The notes beneath the pieces are model-generated. The model was given only the letters and a program-made list of their open reading frames with translations, was not told where the DNA came from and made no database searches. From NCBI RefSeq assembly GCF_029278565.1, contig NZ_CP119561.1, positions 248,001 through 312,000 on the forward strand: a stretch of DNA of 64,000 nucleotides, given 5' to 3'. A program made the translations under genes and the position numbers. This document shows positions 17,137 through 26,319 of the stretch, piece after piece. Each line of letters begins with the position of its first letter. The first letter of the stretch is position 1. The DNA is from Haloarcula halophila (lineage in GTDB: Archaea; Halobacteriota; Halobacteria; Halobacteriales; Haloarculaceae).

Positions 17137-17161
17137 GTTCTGTAGTGCAAGTTGAACTCTT

Positions 17162-17395
17162 TTATTTCCCCTCCCGAACCATTCTATCCCACCGTGGAAT
17201 CCAAGGAATATTCCCACAAACGACTGTCAAAAGGTACGTAAACACTGGCAAGATGAAGGCCAAGCCAACAAAATAATTTATACTAATATTACCGAGTGAG
17301 CCAAAAGCTCCGAGATATTGAAGAACACCAATAGTCGCGAGTACGGTCGCTACGAATTCCACATACTCTCTGTATGAGGGGGAGGGGAACCTCAT
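17162..17395 (-). CDS. 77-residue membrane protein
   Basis: The product MRFPSPSYREYVEFVATVLA and onward has two hydrophobic segments (VEFVATVLATIGVLQYLG and FVGLAFILPVFTYLLTVVCG) and ends with IPRWDRMVREGK. The TATA-like ttattatc (minus strand, 17417-17426) lies 27 bases upstream of the ATG. It precedes another short AT-rich membrane gene. Function unknown. Confidence 0.6.
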   Translation of the reverse strand: MRFPSPSYREYVEFVATVLATIGVLQYLGAFGSLGNISINYFVGLAFILPVFTYLLTVVCGNIPWIPRWDRMVREGK

Positions 17396-17651
17396 ATTGT
17401 CGGTGCACTGGCGCCGGATAATAAATCGTAATGATACGCAATTATGAGTTACGAGCCATTTGTACTATCCGACTCAGTGAAAGCGATACAGCATGAGGAC
17501 TGTTCTCTGAAACCCTGTGTACCAACATATTCTTCCCCGAATCACACCGTAATAAATCGACAGTGATTGTTTTTCTGTCAGGGTGGTTTGAACGAATCTA
17601 CGGTCGGATTCGGACGAGCGTTTTTAATTACTGGTGTGTCAATGGCGGGTG

Positions 17652-18227
17652 ATGTTGATAACCGCGACATCGTGGTCGGAGATATTCACGTTGAGCGGAT
17701 CTATTGTGGGACAGACCACGCCACGTCACGCGTTTGATCCGACGCTGACGACGGTCGTTGCAGTGATAGCCGCGGTTGGGGCTGTCATCTTGTCGGTTAC
17801 CGGTCGGCGGTTCGTAACGAAACGCCAACTGCTGGTTGGCGGTGGAGCGACGTATGCGACGGTGATGCTCGGTCTGTGGGCCGGAGTCCGGCTCATCTTC
17901 TGGCGATTCGCGTTCGATCCAGTCGGAGATGCGCTCATTGTTGCCCCCGTGTTGGTCGGGTTCGCACTCGTAATCGCGGGGCAGTTCGTGGTTCCGGTGT
18001 ACCTGCTGGTCACGCATGACATTTGGACGTCACTTGTCTGGTTGTTTGGTGTGACATGGGCATTCGGCGAGTTTGTTCTCTTGGTGGGTGGTGAGTCTGG
18101 TGGGTTGTTCACCCTGCTTGTGTGGGTTGCTGGACTCCTGCCACTGTGTCTCGGTGTTCTGGTCGTTACGACTGGTAGTGAACTCCTTTTCCGGCGGCTC
18201 AATCTGTCGAACCTACGTGGGTCGTGA
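17652..18227 (+). CDS. Six-helix membrane protein
   Basis: The ATG at 17652 is preferred over the GTG at 17634, because the TATA-like tttttaat near 17620-17627 then sits 28 bases upstream. The 191-residue product has six hydrophobic segments with few charged residues and a basic loop VTGRRFVTKRQ. I see no catalytic or transport motif. Confidence 0.65.
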   Translation: MLITATSWSEIFTLSGSIVGQTTPRHAFDPTLTTVVAVIAAVGAVILSVTGRRFVTKRQLLVGGGATYATVMLGLWAGVRLIFWRFAFDPVGDALIVAPVLVGFALVIAGQFVVPVYLLVTHDIWTSLVWLFGVTWAFGEFVLLVGGESGGLFTLLVWVAGLLPLCLGVLVVTTGSELLFRRLNLSNLRGS

Positions 18228-18355
18228 CTCACCATCGTTCTCTACTGTCGCGTCCTGAGTGTCTATGAGTTAGACAGCACTAACGGTGGTCCCAGTGTTT
18301 CACTTCCGGAAACACGGGAACTGCATATACAATCATAGAATCTAGAGTGATACAC

Positions 18356-18709
18356 ATGCAGATGCATAGATCGGACGGCGACACAACGACCCACCATGCA
18401 GTCGAGAGCGACCGAGGAGAAGCCGAAACCCTCGTTATCCGCAACTATGACCACACAGAGGGGCGCAGGATTACAGTGAGGTTCACTGATACCGATGGCG
18501 ACGGTGTTATTGAACGTACGCTGGCGGTCGGTCCGCTCGAGACGGTGAGTGTTCGAACTTCGCTTGAGCGTGGGGAGTACCAAATTGAGGCCGAGACAGA
18601 ACGTGGGGCGAGTGACTGTGCAGTGTGTGCCATCGGCGAACGCACGAACGAGTGCGGATTGATTGAAATCGGAAACGGTATCGTCAGTATCAGTGACGGG
18701 TACTGGTAG
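18356..18709 (+). CDS. Small soluble beta-rich protein
   Basis: The ATG at 18356 has a TATA-like catataca about 28 bases upstream and gives 117 residues. The middle (ETLVIRNYDHTEGRRITVRF, then TDTDGDGVIERTLAVGPLET) looks like a beta sandwich with a DxDxDG loop that could bind calcium. Three cysteines cluster near the end (CAVCAIGERTNEC). No signal peptide is evident. The next gene starts nine bases after the stop. Confidence 0.6.
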   Translation: MQMHRSDGDTTTHHAVESDRGEAETLVIRNYDHTEGRRITVRFTDTDGDGVIERTLAVGPLETVSVRTSLERGEYQIEAETERGASDCAVCAIGERTNECGLIEIGNGIVSISDGYW

Positions 18710-18717
18710 CGGTTCGG

Positions 18718-19467
18718 ATGGCAACTAGTGACTCAGCACCCCACCACTCCGCAACAGAACTCTCCTTGAATGTCGATACCCGCTGGGGAATCGCGTTCGT
18801 GGCCCTCCTGTTCGTCCACAACGAACTCCATGAAATCGCACACACAGCTGTCGGTCGGCTGATCTGTGGGGCTTGGGGGGCACGGAATTTCAATACCTGG
18901 CAGACTGCTTGTTATAAGACACCGGAGATCGTTCTGGCACCAATCGCGGGACTTGTGTGGAGCTACGGCTTGTTATGGGTCGGATACTTTTTTCTTAAAT
19001 CAGACAGTAATCAGGTAAAAAATTCGCTCGGGTTCTGCCTCGTCTTCGCTACGATGCCCTGGGGACGACTGTCGACTGTCGCGGGTGGTGGCGGTGATGA
19101 GATGGTCATCCTTCGAGGCGTGTTCACTTCGACGGATCCGACAATTCTCCTCGCAACCGGCGTGACGATCGTCGGACTTCTCATCGCCCCACCGCTATAT
19201 CGCGCCTTCCGAATCCTGACCGGCAAGCAACGATGGCTTGTCTTCGTCGGTATGTTCTTTCTCCCGAAACAACTCTTTTCAATAGTTGTCTTGGATATGG
19301 CGAATCCGCTACTCAAACAGGGGGTACTGTCGGGACAGGGTGTTCTCGGTGCTCCAGCCATGGTGAACGTCTGGACTGGCCTCTGGGTACTCGTCTTGGC
19401 GGTGTCGTGGAAACGATTACTGCAGACGTTCGTGGTCAAAGATCCTACGGCAACCGCCGCCCAGTAG
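18718..19467 (+). CDS. Putative membrane metalloprotease with HExxH motif
   Basis: The 249-residue protein has six or so membrane segments. The first contains LFVHNELHEIAHTAVGRLIC, in which HEIAH at residues 38-42 is an HExxH zinc motif followed by a glycine four residues later, as in M50 (site-2) proteases. A second conserved site is not obvious (no clear NxxPxxxxDG), so this may be an unusual or inactive relative. It lies nine bases after the gene at 18356-18709 and probably shares its transcript. Confidence 0.55.
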   Translation: MATSDSAPHHSATELSLNVDTRWGIAFVALLFVHNELHEIAHTAVGRLICGAWGARNFNTWQTACYKTPEIVLAPIAGLVWSYGLLWVGYFFLKSDSNQVKNSLGFCLVFATMPWGRLSTVAGGGGDEMVILRGVFTSTDPTILLATGVTIVGLLIAPPLYRAFRILTGKQRWLVFVGMFFLPKQLFSIVVLDMANPLLKQGVLSGQGVLGAPAMVNVWTGLWVLVLAVSWKRLLQTFVVKDPTATAAQ

Positions 19468-19675
19468 TCGTGTACCATCGGATTACTTGAACTACGGGTT
19501 TAGTCCGAGTGAGAAAATTGTTGTGTGAGCGGTATTTATACATACAATATACCCCGAGTGACACGCTTCACCTCTTGCACACAGCGTGGCGGGGACCTCG
19601 CGCTGCTTTTTGACAGTCTGGCCGATATCGTGTCGTAGCAAAGATCTTATGTCGCTCTCGTTGTCACTACGATAT

Positions 19676-20119
19676 ATGTCGCCCTCCACCATCCAGCGAC
19701 TACGGTCGTCTCCCACATGGCGGTACGCCTTCTTAGCCGGCGTCGCGTCGTTCCCGCTCACGCTTGCACTGAACTGGCAGGACGTCGGTGGGACCTGGGA
19801 TATCTCAGGTGTGGCTCTCGCCGCCCTCGCTGCTGGTTATCTGGCGAAACGCCATGGCCTCGAAAGCACCCCAGTCGGGTTTCGGACTGGGGCCATCGGC
19901 AGCCTGCCCGTGTTGTGGTCGGTCCCCAACGTCATCACCTCCGTCTTGGGGCTAGCCCAGCCCGCATGGTTCACAGTGGTGTCAGTCGTGATGCTGGCGG
20001 TGTTCGTCCCGCTCGTAGTCGGGTTCGCCGCGGTTATCGCCGCGCTCTCGGGGCGGCTGGGCGGGTGGCTGGCAGCAAAGAGCGGTCACCCGCGACAGCC
20101 GGTCAATGTCAGCTCGTAA
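19676..20119 (+). CDS. DUF5518-like haloarchaeal membrane protein
   Basis: The ATG at 19676 gives 147 residues; a TATA-like cttatg lies about 28 bases upstream. The features RYAFLAGVASFPLTLALNW, AALAAGYLAKRHG and GFRTGAIGSLPVLW match the DUF5518 pattern of four glycine-rich helices. Earlier in-frame starts would add an unlike 30-residue segment. An imperfect AT-rich palindrome sits at 19531-19553. Function unknown. Confidence 0.7.
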   Translation: MSPSTIQRLRSSPTWRYAFLAGVASFPLTLALNWQDVGGTWDISGVALAALAAGYLAKRHGLESTPVGFRTGAIGSLPVLWSVPNVITSVLGLAQPAWFTVVSVVMLAVFVPLVVGFAAVIAALSGRLGGWLAAKSGHPRQPVNVSS

Positions 20120-20509
20120 CCGCTGACAGGAGCGAGCAGGTATTCGTCCCCTGTCCTCTCGTCGCCGATATGCACGATATCGCATAGACCTCAAGCTACC
20201 GTAGGTGACTTATGCGAGTGTGATAACCGATATCCGCCGAATTAGGCCTTAACAACCATCCTGCACCACCGCCACTTGCTACAATGAGATAAATTTCCCG
20301 TGAAACCTAGCTCGCTATCGGGTCGGGTTGGTCGCTATCCTATCCCCAATAGTAATAACTAAATTATACATCTCTCAACGTGAGCAAGTATTGCGATAAC
20401 TGTATTCGTTGGCGTCCTTCTCCCGTAACTCATCCGTGTGCGCCACTCGTGATCGGCCTCGGGCAGCACTGGATGGCCCGATTCCGCATTGCGCTGTCGG
20501 CACGTCCGA
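20120..20509. other. Gene-free stretch
   Basis: This 390-bp convergent gap between a plus-strand and a minus-strand gene contains an AT-rich middle (20270-20385) and no supported ORF, repeat or RNA. Confidence 0.6.
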
Positions 20510-21898
20510 TCAGATCCACCGGAGCGCTACCCAGACCAGTGCGACGACCGGGAGCAGGAACATCGGACCGATGGCCACTGCCAGCCCAGCTAGCTCCGCG
20601 TCGCTCACCGCCGGGCTGAACAGGAGGCCGGCAGGGACGACCAACAAGGAAAGTGCGAGCAACAGCGCCGCGGCAATTACGGCAGGATCCCGCTCGGGAC
20701 GGTCCGTCTCGACGACCGGCAGGTCCAGCGTTTCGACCGCGGCGTCGAGATCCGCCACCGGTCCGAACTGTACCGACGTATCGTCGGGATCGAGACGCTC
20801 TATCTCTAACGTTCCGGTACCCAGCAGCCGGTCGGTGGCGGCGTTCCGGACCGAGAACCTCGCTCCGTCGACCGGCACGACCCACTGCGGGGCATCCAAG
20901 AGCGTATCGTGTGCGACGAGATACTCCTCGTGACGGCGGTACTCGATGGTGCCGTATCGCAGGTAGTAGCTGCCGATCCTGGCCCCGACGACGATGAGGA
21001 CCACAGCAACACACGGAGCGAGCCAAACTGGCCCGGCAACTAGGACTGCAAAGCCCAGTAAAGCGAACACTCCCAAGACGCCCCGATGAAGGAATCCCAG
21101 TGCGACGGTCGGGAGCGCCGCCAAGAGGACAGGTGACGGTGCGACGGCGACGCTACTCTGTGGCTCCCCATCGGGCGGGTCGATTTCGGGTGCCGTCTCG
21201 GCGAGGTCCGTCTCGGTGAACCGCCCCTCGAGTCGGTCGGGGACCGGCAGGGCTGGGTGTTCAACGAACAACTGACGAACTGTGGCCCCCGTCTTGACGA
21301 GCACGAGGACGCTGAGTACGAGCGGGCCACCCAGTCGCTCGTCGATCATCCCGATAAATCCCAGGACCGCTAACAGGAGGCCGATCTGTGTCGGTTCGAG
21401 TAGTATCTCCCTGGCGGACGTGTCGGTGTACTCGCGCTTGCGTAGGTAATCGAAGCGGAACTCCCGACCTTGCGCAATCAACAGCCCGGAGATACCAAGC
21501 GCCAGCACGGGTGTCAGGCGAACTTGTGGCGCGACCACGACCCAGTAGGCGGCAGAGGCCGGGACGACCGCAGCCGTCCACAGTCCCAGAACCGAAAGTG
21601 CGAACGGGAGGTTTCGCGGATACACGGGTGGCCAGCCTGCTCGGAGCGATACCCCGCCACGTTTTTCCCGCAGTTCGGAGAGCGGCTCAATCCCGGCGAC
21701 GTCGGGTGAGCCCTGTTGGGCGAGCAGTGCCTTCACTGTCGCAAAGAGTACCGTCGCTCCCCCTTCGACCCAGTAGATGACCAACAGCGAACCGACCGCC
21801 AAGTCGCCGACCCAGACACCCCAGAGTGGGAGCAGATTCGCGACGACGGTAACTGCGGTCGCGGTGACCGACGGGTTAGCTGGCGAGTGGCTACGCAT
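20510..21898 (-). CDS. DUF6498-like membrane protein with C-terminal PH-like domain
   Basis: From the ATG at 21898 the product has 462 residues (a GTG at 21919 is possible). The N-terminal half has six membrane segments and the DUF6498 opening LLPLWGVWVGDLAVGSLLVI then YWVEGG. The second half has two more helices, then a soluble segment YLRYGTIEYRRHEEYLVAHD with VVPVDGARFSVRN that looks like a bacterial PH domain, then two final helices. Decayed partial copies occur at 16731-16845 and 23228-23520, and a relative of the N-terminal half at 25453-26319. Function unknown. Confidence 0.75.
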   Translation of the reverse strand: MRSHSPANPSVTATAVTVVANLLPLWGVWVGDLAVGSLLVIYWVEGGATVLFATVKALLAQQGSPDVAGIEPLSELREKRGGVSLRAGWPPVYPRNLPFALSVLGLWTAAVVPASAAYWVVVAPQVRLTPVLALGISGLLIAQGREFRFDYLRKREYTDTSAREILLEPTQIGLLLAVLGFIGMIDERLGGPLVLSVLVLVKTGATVRQLFVEHPALPVPDRLEGRFTETDLAETAPEIDPPDGEPQSSVAVAPSPVLLAALPTVALGFLHRGVLGVFALLGFAVLVAGPVWLAPCVAVVLIVVGARIGSYYLRYGTIEYRRHEEYLVAHDTLLDAPQWVVPVDGARFSVRNAATDRLLGTGTLEIERLDPDDTSVQFGPVADLDAAVETLDLPVVETDRPERDPAVIAAALLLALSLLVVPAGLLFSPAVSDAELAGLAVAIGPMFLLPVVALVWVALRWI

Positions 21899-22086
21899 CG
21901 TTTCTCGTCGTGAAATCACAACAAATCAGAACTTCGGTTCGGAGTATCACCCAATCACAGGTTTGGGGCTAGCTCTGACCACCGTCCAGGCCGTCGACCG
22001 TTGTCAGATCGGACCCCTGTGGTCGGCCAGTGGACCTCCTCATAGACCACCCACAACTGGAGAGTGAGATCTGTGTGACCAACCGA

Positions 22087-22893
22087 TTAGACCCCCACCG
22101 TGTCGTCCTGGGTTGAATCCGCTACCGTCGAGCCGGTGCGCGGAGCTTGGTCATCCTCCTGAAGTTGCTGGTACGCGCATGTCGCCACAGCGATTCCAAA
22201 CACTGTCGTGATGCCAGTGGTGATCATCCCCAGCGCAAGTGCCGGGAGCGGGCTCAAAAAGAACAACACCGTCGCCGGACTACTCGCGAGCACACTGACG
22301 ACGAAAACGAGCGCCCCAAGTCCGAACAGTTCGAGCCGCTCACCGCGTGACAGTTCCCAACTGTCCCGGAGTGCCGCAACGAAGTTCTTGTTTTGCAACG
22401 CGATCTCCTGTCTGACGAAGAAAAACGAGAGTGCAACGAATACTCCCGGGAGGATCAGCAGCGCTGTACCGAGATACGTGAGAACGGTCGCGATAGTCCC
22501 ACCGACTGCACCGTTCAGCATCGCCAGTGGGAGTCCGTTCCGGAGGGTTGGATCCGTCGGTGACCGTGTCTGTTCGGCTGCAAACGCCCTGATCCCGACG
22601 ATCCGAAGCGCTTCCGCGAGGAGTGCGGTTCCCAGCGCGAGCAGCAAGACGACGGGCAGTGGAAGCGGGACCGCAAGCACTGTTTGTGCCGCACCGAAAC
22701 CGCCAAACGACGATTGCTGTACCGCTTGTGCCGAAATCCCCTGGAACCACTGTTGTACGCCGAGTGACACCGACTGTGAGATCACCGTGTTCAGCGCACC
22801 GAACGCGACAAATACACCGATCAACAGCAGTCCGTTTCGTGTCACTGTCCGGTCGAACCCGTCCTGGAGGGCTTTTCCGATATTCAGGGACAT
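22087..22893 (-). CDS. DUF7847-like multi-pass membrane protein
   Basis: The ATG at 22893 is preferred because a TATA-like ctatattt (minus strand, 22917-22925) lies 28 bases upstream; the earlier in-frame start at 23016 crosses this promoter. The 268-residue product MSLNIGKALQDGFDRTVTRN and onward has six hydrophobic segments and the ALRDSWELSRGERLELFGLG motif common in haloarchaeal membrane proteins related to the glycerophosphodiesterase membrane domain. Function unknown. Confidence 0.75.
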   Translation of the reverse strand: MSLNIGKALQDGFDRTVTRNGLLLIGVFVAFGALNTVISQSVSLGVQQWFQGISAQAVQQSSFGGFGAAQTVLAVPLPLPVVLLLALGTALLAEALRIVGIRAFAAEQTRSPTDPTLRNGLPLAMLNGAVGGTIATVLTYLGTALLILPGVFVALSFFFVRQEIALQNKNFVAALRDSWELSRGERLELFGLGALVFVVSVLASSPATVLFFLSPLPALALGMITTGITTVFGIAVATCAYQQLQEDDQAPRTGSTVADSTQDDTVGV

Positions 22894-23227
22894 TACGTCC
22901 GTAGATGCTGCGGGACAAATATAGGTAGCCATGCTGCGTTTCTTGGGTTGAAACTCCCCACAAATTGTATATCCCTCCAGTGGGAGGGACATGCCGGCCG
23001 GTCGTGCGTACTGCACAGGTTTTCGATGAACTGTGTATGGCTATTGTCGGTCATAAGACCGTTCGTTAGTTGCTCGACGATGCCCAAACCGGACGGTATT
23101 CACTCCGAGGTCCACAGATGAGTGACGCAAACGAGAGGACGTGGGTCTGCAGCGTGTCCGGTTCCCTGACTGGAATATTAGATCTCTTTCAGATACTTGT
23201 CGATCCCCACTGGAACCTACGGCGCGG

Positions 23228-23520
23228 TTGCAGGCCTGATGTCGGAGGACCGATCCGATAGCGCTGTCCTGTAACCACACCCTAGCGCCATCGACCGGAA
23301 CGATGTACATTAACAAGGCGACCGGTTCTGCCGGGAGCTCAGGCGCGGCGAACGCAGCGATCACCACCAGGCCGGTAGTTGAAGCAACCACGTACAGCGC
23401 GATGATAATGGACCTCCCAACCGGTCGAAGGCCCAGTTTGAGTGCCTCTGCTGGCGGCCGGTCCTGATACGATCCGTCGGCGGGAAGCTCGTGCCAGGCC
23501 CGGACCAGTTACGAGACACA
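23228..23520 (-). pseudogene. Decayed fragment of a DUF6498/PH-like membrane protein
   Basis: One minus-strand frame reads RAWHELPADGSYQDRPPAEA, then GRSIIIALYVVASTTGLVVI, a second hydrophobic segment and finally MYIVPVDGARVWLQDSAIGS. The VPVDGAR segment matches VVPVDGARFSVRN in the PH-like part of the protein at 20510-21898. There is no proper start, and the frame becomes nonsense on both sides. Confidence 0.6.
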
Positions 23521-23653
23521 GATGGCAAGAATCGTATGCTGACCGTTCCTGAGAGGAGCGAAAACACGCCCCGATCAGCGATATTCCGGCGAGAAGCAGG
23601 GCCCGTTTCTCCGAAAGAGCTGATGCCGTGAATAGCGCGGGACGTATGAGCAC

Positions 23654-23742
23654 AAATCGAATACACAGATACTGAACCAATAGATAGTACTCACGGAGTT
23701 GATTTCAGAAGCGTTGGGACGAACCAGCTGTTCAGTGGACCT
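23654..23742. repeat. 89-bp dispersed repeat, copy 1
   Basis: This stretch aligns without gaps to 27381-27469 at about four-fifths identity. The shared blocks include AAATCGAATAC, GTTGATTTCAGAA, GGACGA and TCAGTGG. It could be an old insertion-sequence end or a decayed gene; neither copy has a coding frame. Confidence 0.6.
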
Positions 23743-23744
23743 GC

Positions 23745-23930
23745 TTACTGAGCGGTCAACTTGAGTATTCCTTGCACTGCAAGGCCAACTACGACGGTGG
23801 CCGGCAGTCTCACCAACGTAGGCAGGTTGGTCAACGAAACCAGCCCAAAGAGAACGACCAGCCCTGCCAGAGCGGATATGAAAAATCGTTGATTTTCCGT
23901 TGAAACCATAGTTGAGAACTGTATTCTCAT
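23745..23930 (-). CDS. 61-residue two-helix membrane protein
   Basis: ATG at 23930 with a TATA-like tttattat (minus strand, 23957-23968) about 30 bases upstream. The product has a short polar start (MRIQFSTMVSTENQ) and two hydrophobic helices (FFISALAGLVVLFGLVSL and ATVVVGLAVQGIL). It is one of several tiny promoter-equipped membrane genes in this region. Function unknown. Confidence 0.55.
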   Translation of the reverse strand: MRIQFSTMVSTENQRFFISALAGLVVLFGLVSLTNLPTLVRLPATVVVGLAVQGILKLTAQ

Positions 23931-24105
23931 GAAAAGACTCTGTTGGTGCTGCGCCCAATAATAAAAAGACTCACTCCCTGTACTTAATGAAGTAACCTGA
24001 CAGATTGTCTATCTTTCCGACCAATCGATTTGAAATACGCACTCAGTAGATGTGTATAACTACCGCCTCCGACCGCTGAAACTGGCGAGAATGTCCACCA
24101 GTATT

Positions 24106-24384
24106 TTATAGATTTGAGCGCGGCTCCGGTTCACGGCTTTTCTTATATCCAACAAAACCTGCTGAGATGAGGATAGCTACGAGTAAAGACATAACGCCAA
24201 GCTGCATCAAGGAATCATTATTGGACGTATACCCGATTAACGCTACGAGATAAATAATTATCACTAAACAAATCACCCCGAGACGGGTTTTGCTTAACTC
24301 TTCCATGACTGGTGCTAAGTTCTTAACCACAAATAAATCTATTTTATTGTCATTGTTATCATCGGTACTGGGCAATTTGATCAC
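24106..24384 (-). CDS. 92-residue two-helix membrane protein
   Basis: The product has a polar, acidic N-terminus (MIKLPSTDDNNDNKIDLFVV), two hydrophobic segments (LGVICLVIIIYLVALIGYT and LGVMSLLVAILISAGFVGY) and a short charged tail. The gene is notably AT-rich against the GC-rich neighbours. Function unknown. Confidence 0.5.
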   Translation of the reverse strand: MIKLPSTDDNNDNKIDLFVVKNLAPVMEELSKTRLGVICLVIIIYLVALIGYTSNNDSLMQLGVMSLLVAILISAGFVGYKKSREPEPRSNL

Positions 24385-24564
24385 TCAAGAATTGGTGATA
24401 ACACCGTCCGGGACGCGCGTTCCGATTAATCAAATCCGACCGCTCAGGCTTCATTCCAGGTTACCTCCGGAGCCAATATGGGGAGAACGAGAAAGGGAAC
24501 AAGGATATCGAGATCAAGGATTCATAGCATTCCCGCTGCATGTCGTCGGTTCGGCCGAAGAAAT

Positions 24565-24762
24565 TCAGCTACGCCATTCGTTGACGAGTGTCGGAAAGAT
24601 GACACCGACTCCAAGTAGCACAGCGAAATGAATCCACTGACGGTCGGTCACGATCGTTGTCGCAAATACCGATACGAGAGCGAGGATGACAAAGACCGCT
24701 GTGATCTTGGTTCCTGTACTAATGAGACTACTCGACCTATTGGAGGGCTGCTCTGACATCAT
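24565..24762 (-). CDS. 65-residue two-helix membrane protein
   Basis: The product MMSEQPSNRSSSLISTGTKI and onward has two hydrophobic segments (TAVFVILALVSVFATTIV and WIHFAVLLGVGVIFPTLV). Either of two adjacent ATGs (24762 or 24759) may start it. It resembles the other tiny AT-rich membrane genes nearby in build. Function unknown; the stretch 24763-25045 upstream shows nothing further. Confidence 0.5.
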   Translation of the reverse strand: MMSEQPSNRSSSLISTGTKITAVFVILALVSVFATTIVTDRQWIHFAVLLGVGVIFPTLVNEWRS

Positions 24763-25045
24763 CCCGTTATTTGATTGGTGTGTAAAAAATACTTATCGAC
24801 AGTCTCAGAGCCAACAACTGCCGCGGACCGCAGAGCGCACCCTGCGGAGTTGAGACCGGCCGACTGCGAACAGCCCTATGGTACCGTCTATAAATTAGCG
24901 GATCCTCGATACTATAACGCTTCGTCTGTATCTCACACGCCACTACTGACAAATATCTCAATGCTCGGGAAACCCCGCCGTTGTTAGGTGTAGCCCGACT
25001 GGTTACGCGAGGTTCGTTTCCTCTCGGTTCACGCTTGGAAGGCTG

Positions 25046-25249
25046 TCATTCTGAAAGTTCGGTATAGAGCTGTGTCAACCCACACTCGGGACAAAGAAAC
25101 GCATGAAGCGGCGTTTGATGCCCGACACCGAGTCGGTCAAGCACACCACCGTCTCTTTTTGTTTCGACGTAGAGGTCACCGACTCCCTCAGCGGTTACGT
25201 TCGTCTTCTCCATTTGGCCATCACACACCGGACAATGGCGTTCAGTCAT
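25046..25249 (-). CDS. Small double zinc-ribbon-like protein (paralogue of 12350-12553)
   Basis: The 67-residue protein has the same length and layout as the product of 12350-12553: HCPVCDGQMEKTNVTAEGVG at the start, a GDLYVET..DGGVLDRLGVG middle and LCPECGLTQLYTELSE at the end. Both CxxC pairs are intact. The two genes are about 12.5 kb apart in opposite orientation, pointing to an old duplication. Function unknown. Confidence 0.75.
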   Translation of the reverse strand: MTERHCPVCDGQMEKTNVTAEGVGDLYVETKRDGGVLDRLGVGHQTPLHAFLCPECGLTQLYTELSE

Positions 25250-25452
25250 AGGGTCTACGCCTGCCTGTGTTCCCGATTGCTAAAGAAGCCAGGTCACGGT
25301 CTCATGTCAAGAAGCACCGATTCCAACATATGTCTTTGCTGGCCACGGTATTGTTTCTCGCTCGGCCATCGGTTCCACACGTCGCGTCAAGTTTCACTCC
25401 GAGATTCGTAGATGGAAACATCGTTGATTCAGCGATACTGACACCCAGTTGA

Positions 25453-26319
25453 ATGTCTCCAATGACCCTCCGACGGGCAAACGATCAACATTGGTCCACA
25501 CTGATCCTCGTCCTCGTGTCGAACGCGCTCCCGGCCGCAGGGGTGGCCTTTCTGGGATGGCGTGCGTCTGAAATCCTGGTTCTATACTGGGTCGAGGTTG
25601 TCGTGATGGTCGCTGCCTACAGCGTGGCGGCACTGTTCGCGAGGCAGCCAATCGTACTGGACGACCGCGACTTCTACATCGTCGGGTACGGGAGCCATGA
25701 AGAGATTGACCAAGAGCGTTGGAGTGGCGACCCTGAGCCGATCGACTGGATAGAGAATGTTCTTCCGGGCGCAATCGGGTCACGCCTGCCACCGATATAC
25801 CGACGGAACTTCCGCGTTGTCGGCCGGTCTCTGACTGTTACGCTGTTTCTCGCCATGCTGTGGGCGTATCTGAGCGACATCGTCTCGAATCCGGTAGCTG
25901 CCCTTGAGTCACCGGCAGTCATCCTCGGGTCACTGGCGGTTTGTACGTCGCAATTAGCCGAACTCCGACGAGAATACTTCGTCCCGAATACGTACGAAGA
26001 CTGGTCGGCGTATATGACGGTAGAGGCCGCACAGCGGGTTGTTGTTTTTTATATTCTGCTGGGCGTGGCTGTGGTTCCTGTGACTATTATCGGCCTCGTG
26101 GTGTTGGGACTGCTACTGGAGTTGGTCTCGGGCGGGGTTGCCATTCCTAGCCCAGCAGGTGGATCTGCCGGAATCGACTTAGCAGTTCTCGCTCCCGTCG
26201 TCGTTTTTTCACTGGGGAAGGCCGTAGTCGATTGGTCACGCCGGACAGTCGGAATCCGAACCGATGCAGGCGGCCTTGCCGGCTGGTTTACCCCGGAGAA
26301 TCCACACCTGCGCGAGTGA
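25453..26319 (+). CDS. DUF6498-like membrane protein
   Basis: The 288-residue protein has six membrane segments. Its opening LILVLVSNALPAAGVAFLGW followed by ILVLYWVE matches the N-terminal half of the protein at 20510-21898, including the YWVE motif. A soluble loop follows (residues 75-105), then RLPPIYRRNFRVVGRSLTVT, equivalent to PPVYPRNLPF in the paralogue. It lacks the PH-like half. Function unknown. Confidence 0.75.
   Translation: MSPMTLRRANDQHWSTLILVLVSNALPAAGVAFLGWRASEILVLYWVEVVVMVAAYSVAALFARQPIVLDDRDFYIVGYGSHEEIDQERWSGDPEPIDWIENVLPGAIGSRLPPIYRRNFRVVGRSLTVTLFLAMLWAYLSDIVSNPVAALESPAVILGSLAVCTSQLAELRREYFVPNTYEDWSAYMTVEAAQRVVVFYILLGVAVVPVTIIGLVVLGLLLELVSGGVAIPSPAGGSAGIDLAVLAPVVVFSLGKAVVDWSRRTVGIRTDAGGLAGWFTPENPHLRE

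Larger units (their letters stand above)
22894..23744. other. Long non-coding stretch holding gene relics and a dispersed repeat
   Basis: No intact gene is supported over 850 bases. A decayed membrane-protein fragment is recognisable at 23228-23520 and an 89-bp dispersed repeat at 23654-23742; the rest (22930-23220) shows no coding signal in any frame. The stretch looks like a region where duplicated genes have decayed. Confidence 0.6.

Noticed and set aside
19492-19761. Minus-strand ORF of 89 residues near 19.6 kb
   Set aside because: It crosses the promoter and start of the DUF5518-like gene and has no coding character.
22208-22924. Plus-strand ORF of 238 residues opposite the DUF7847-like gene
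   Set aside because: Serine/proline/threonine-rich antisense shadow of a GC-rich membrane gene that has a proper promoter.
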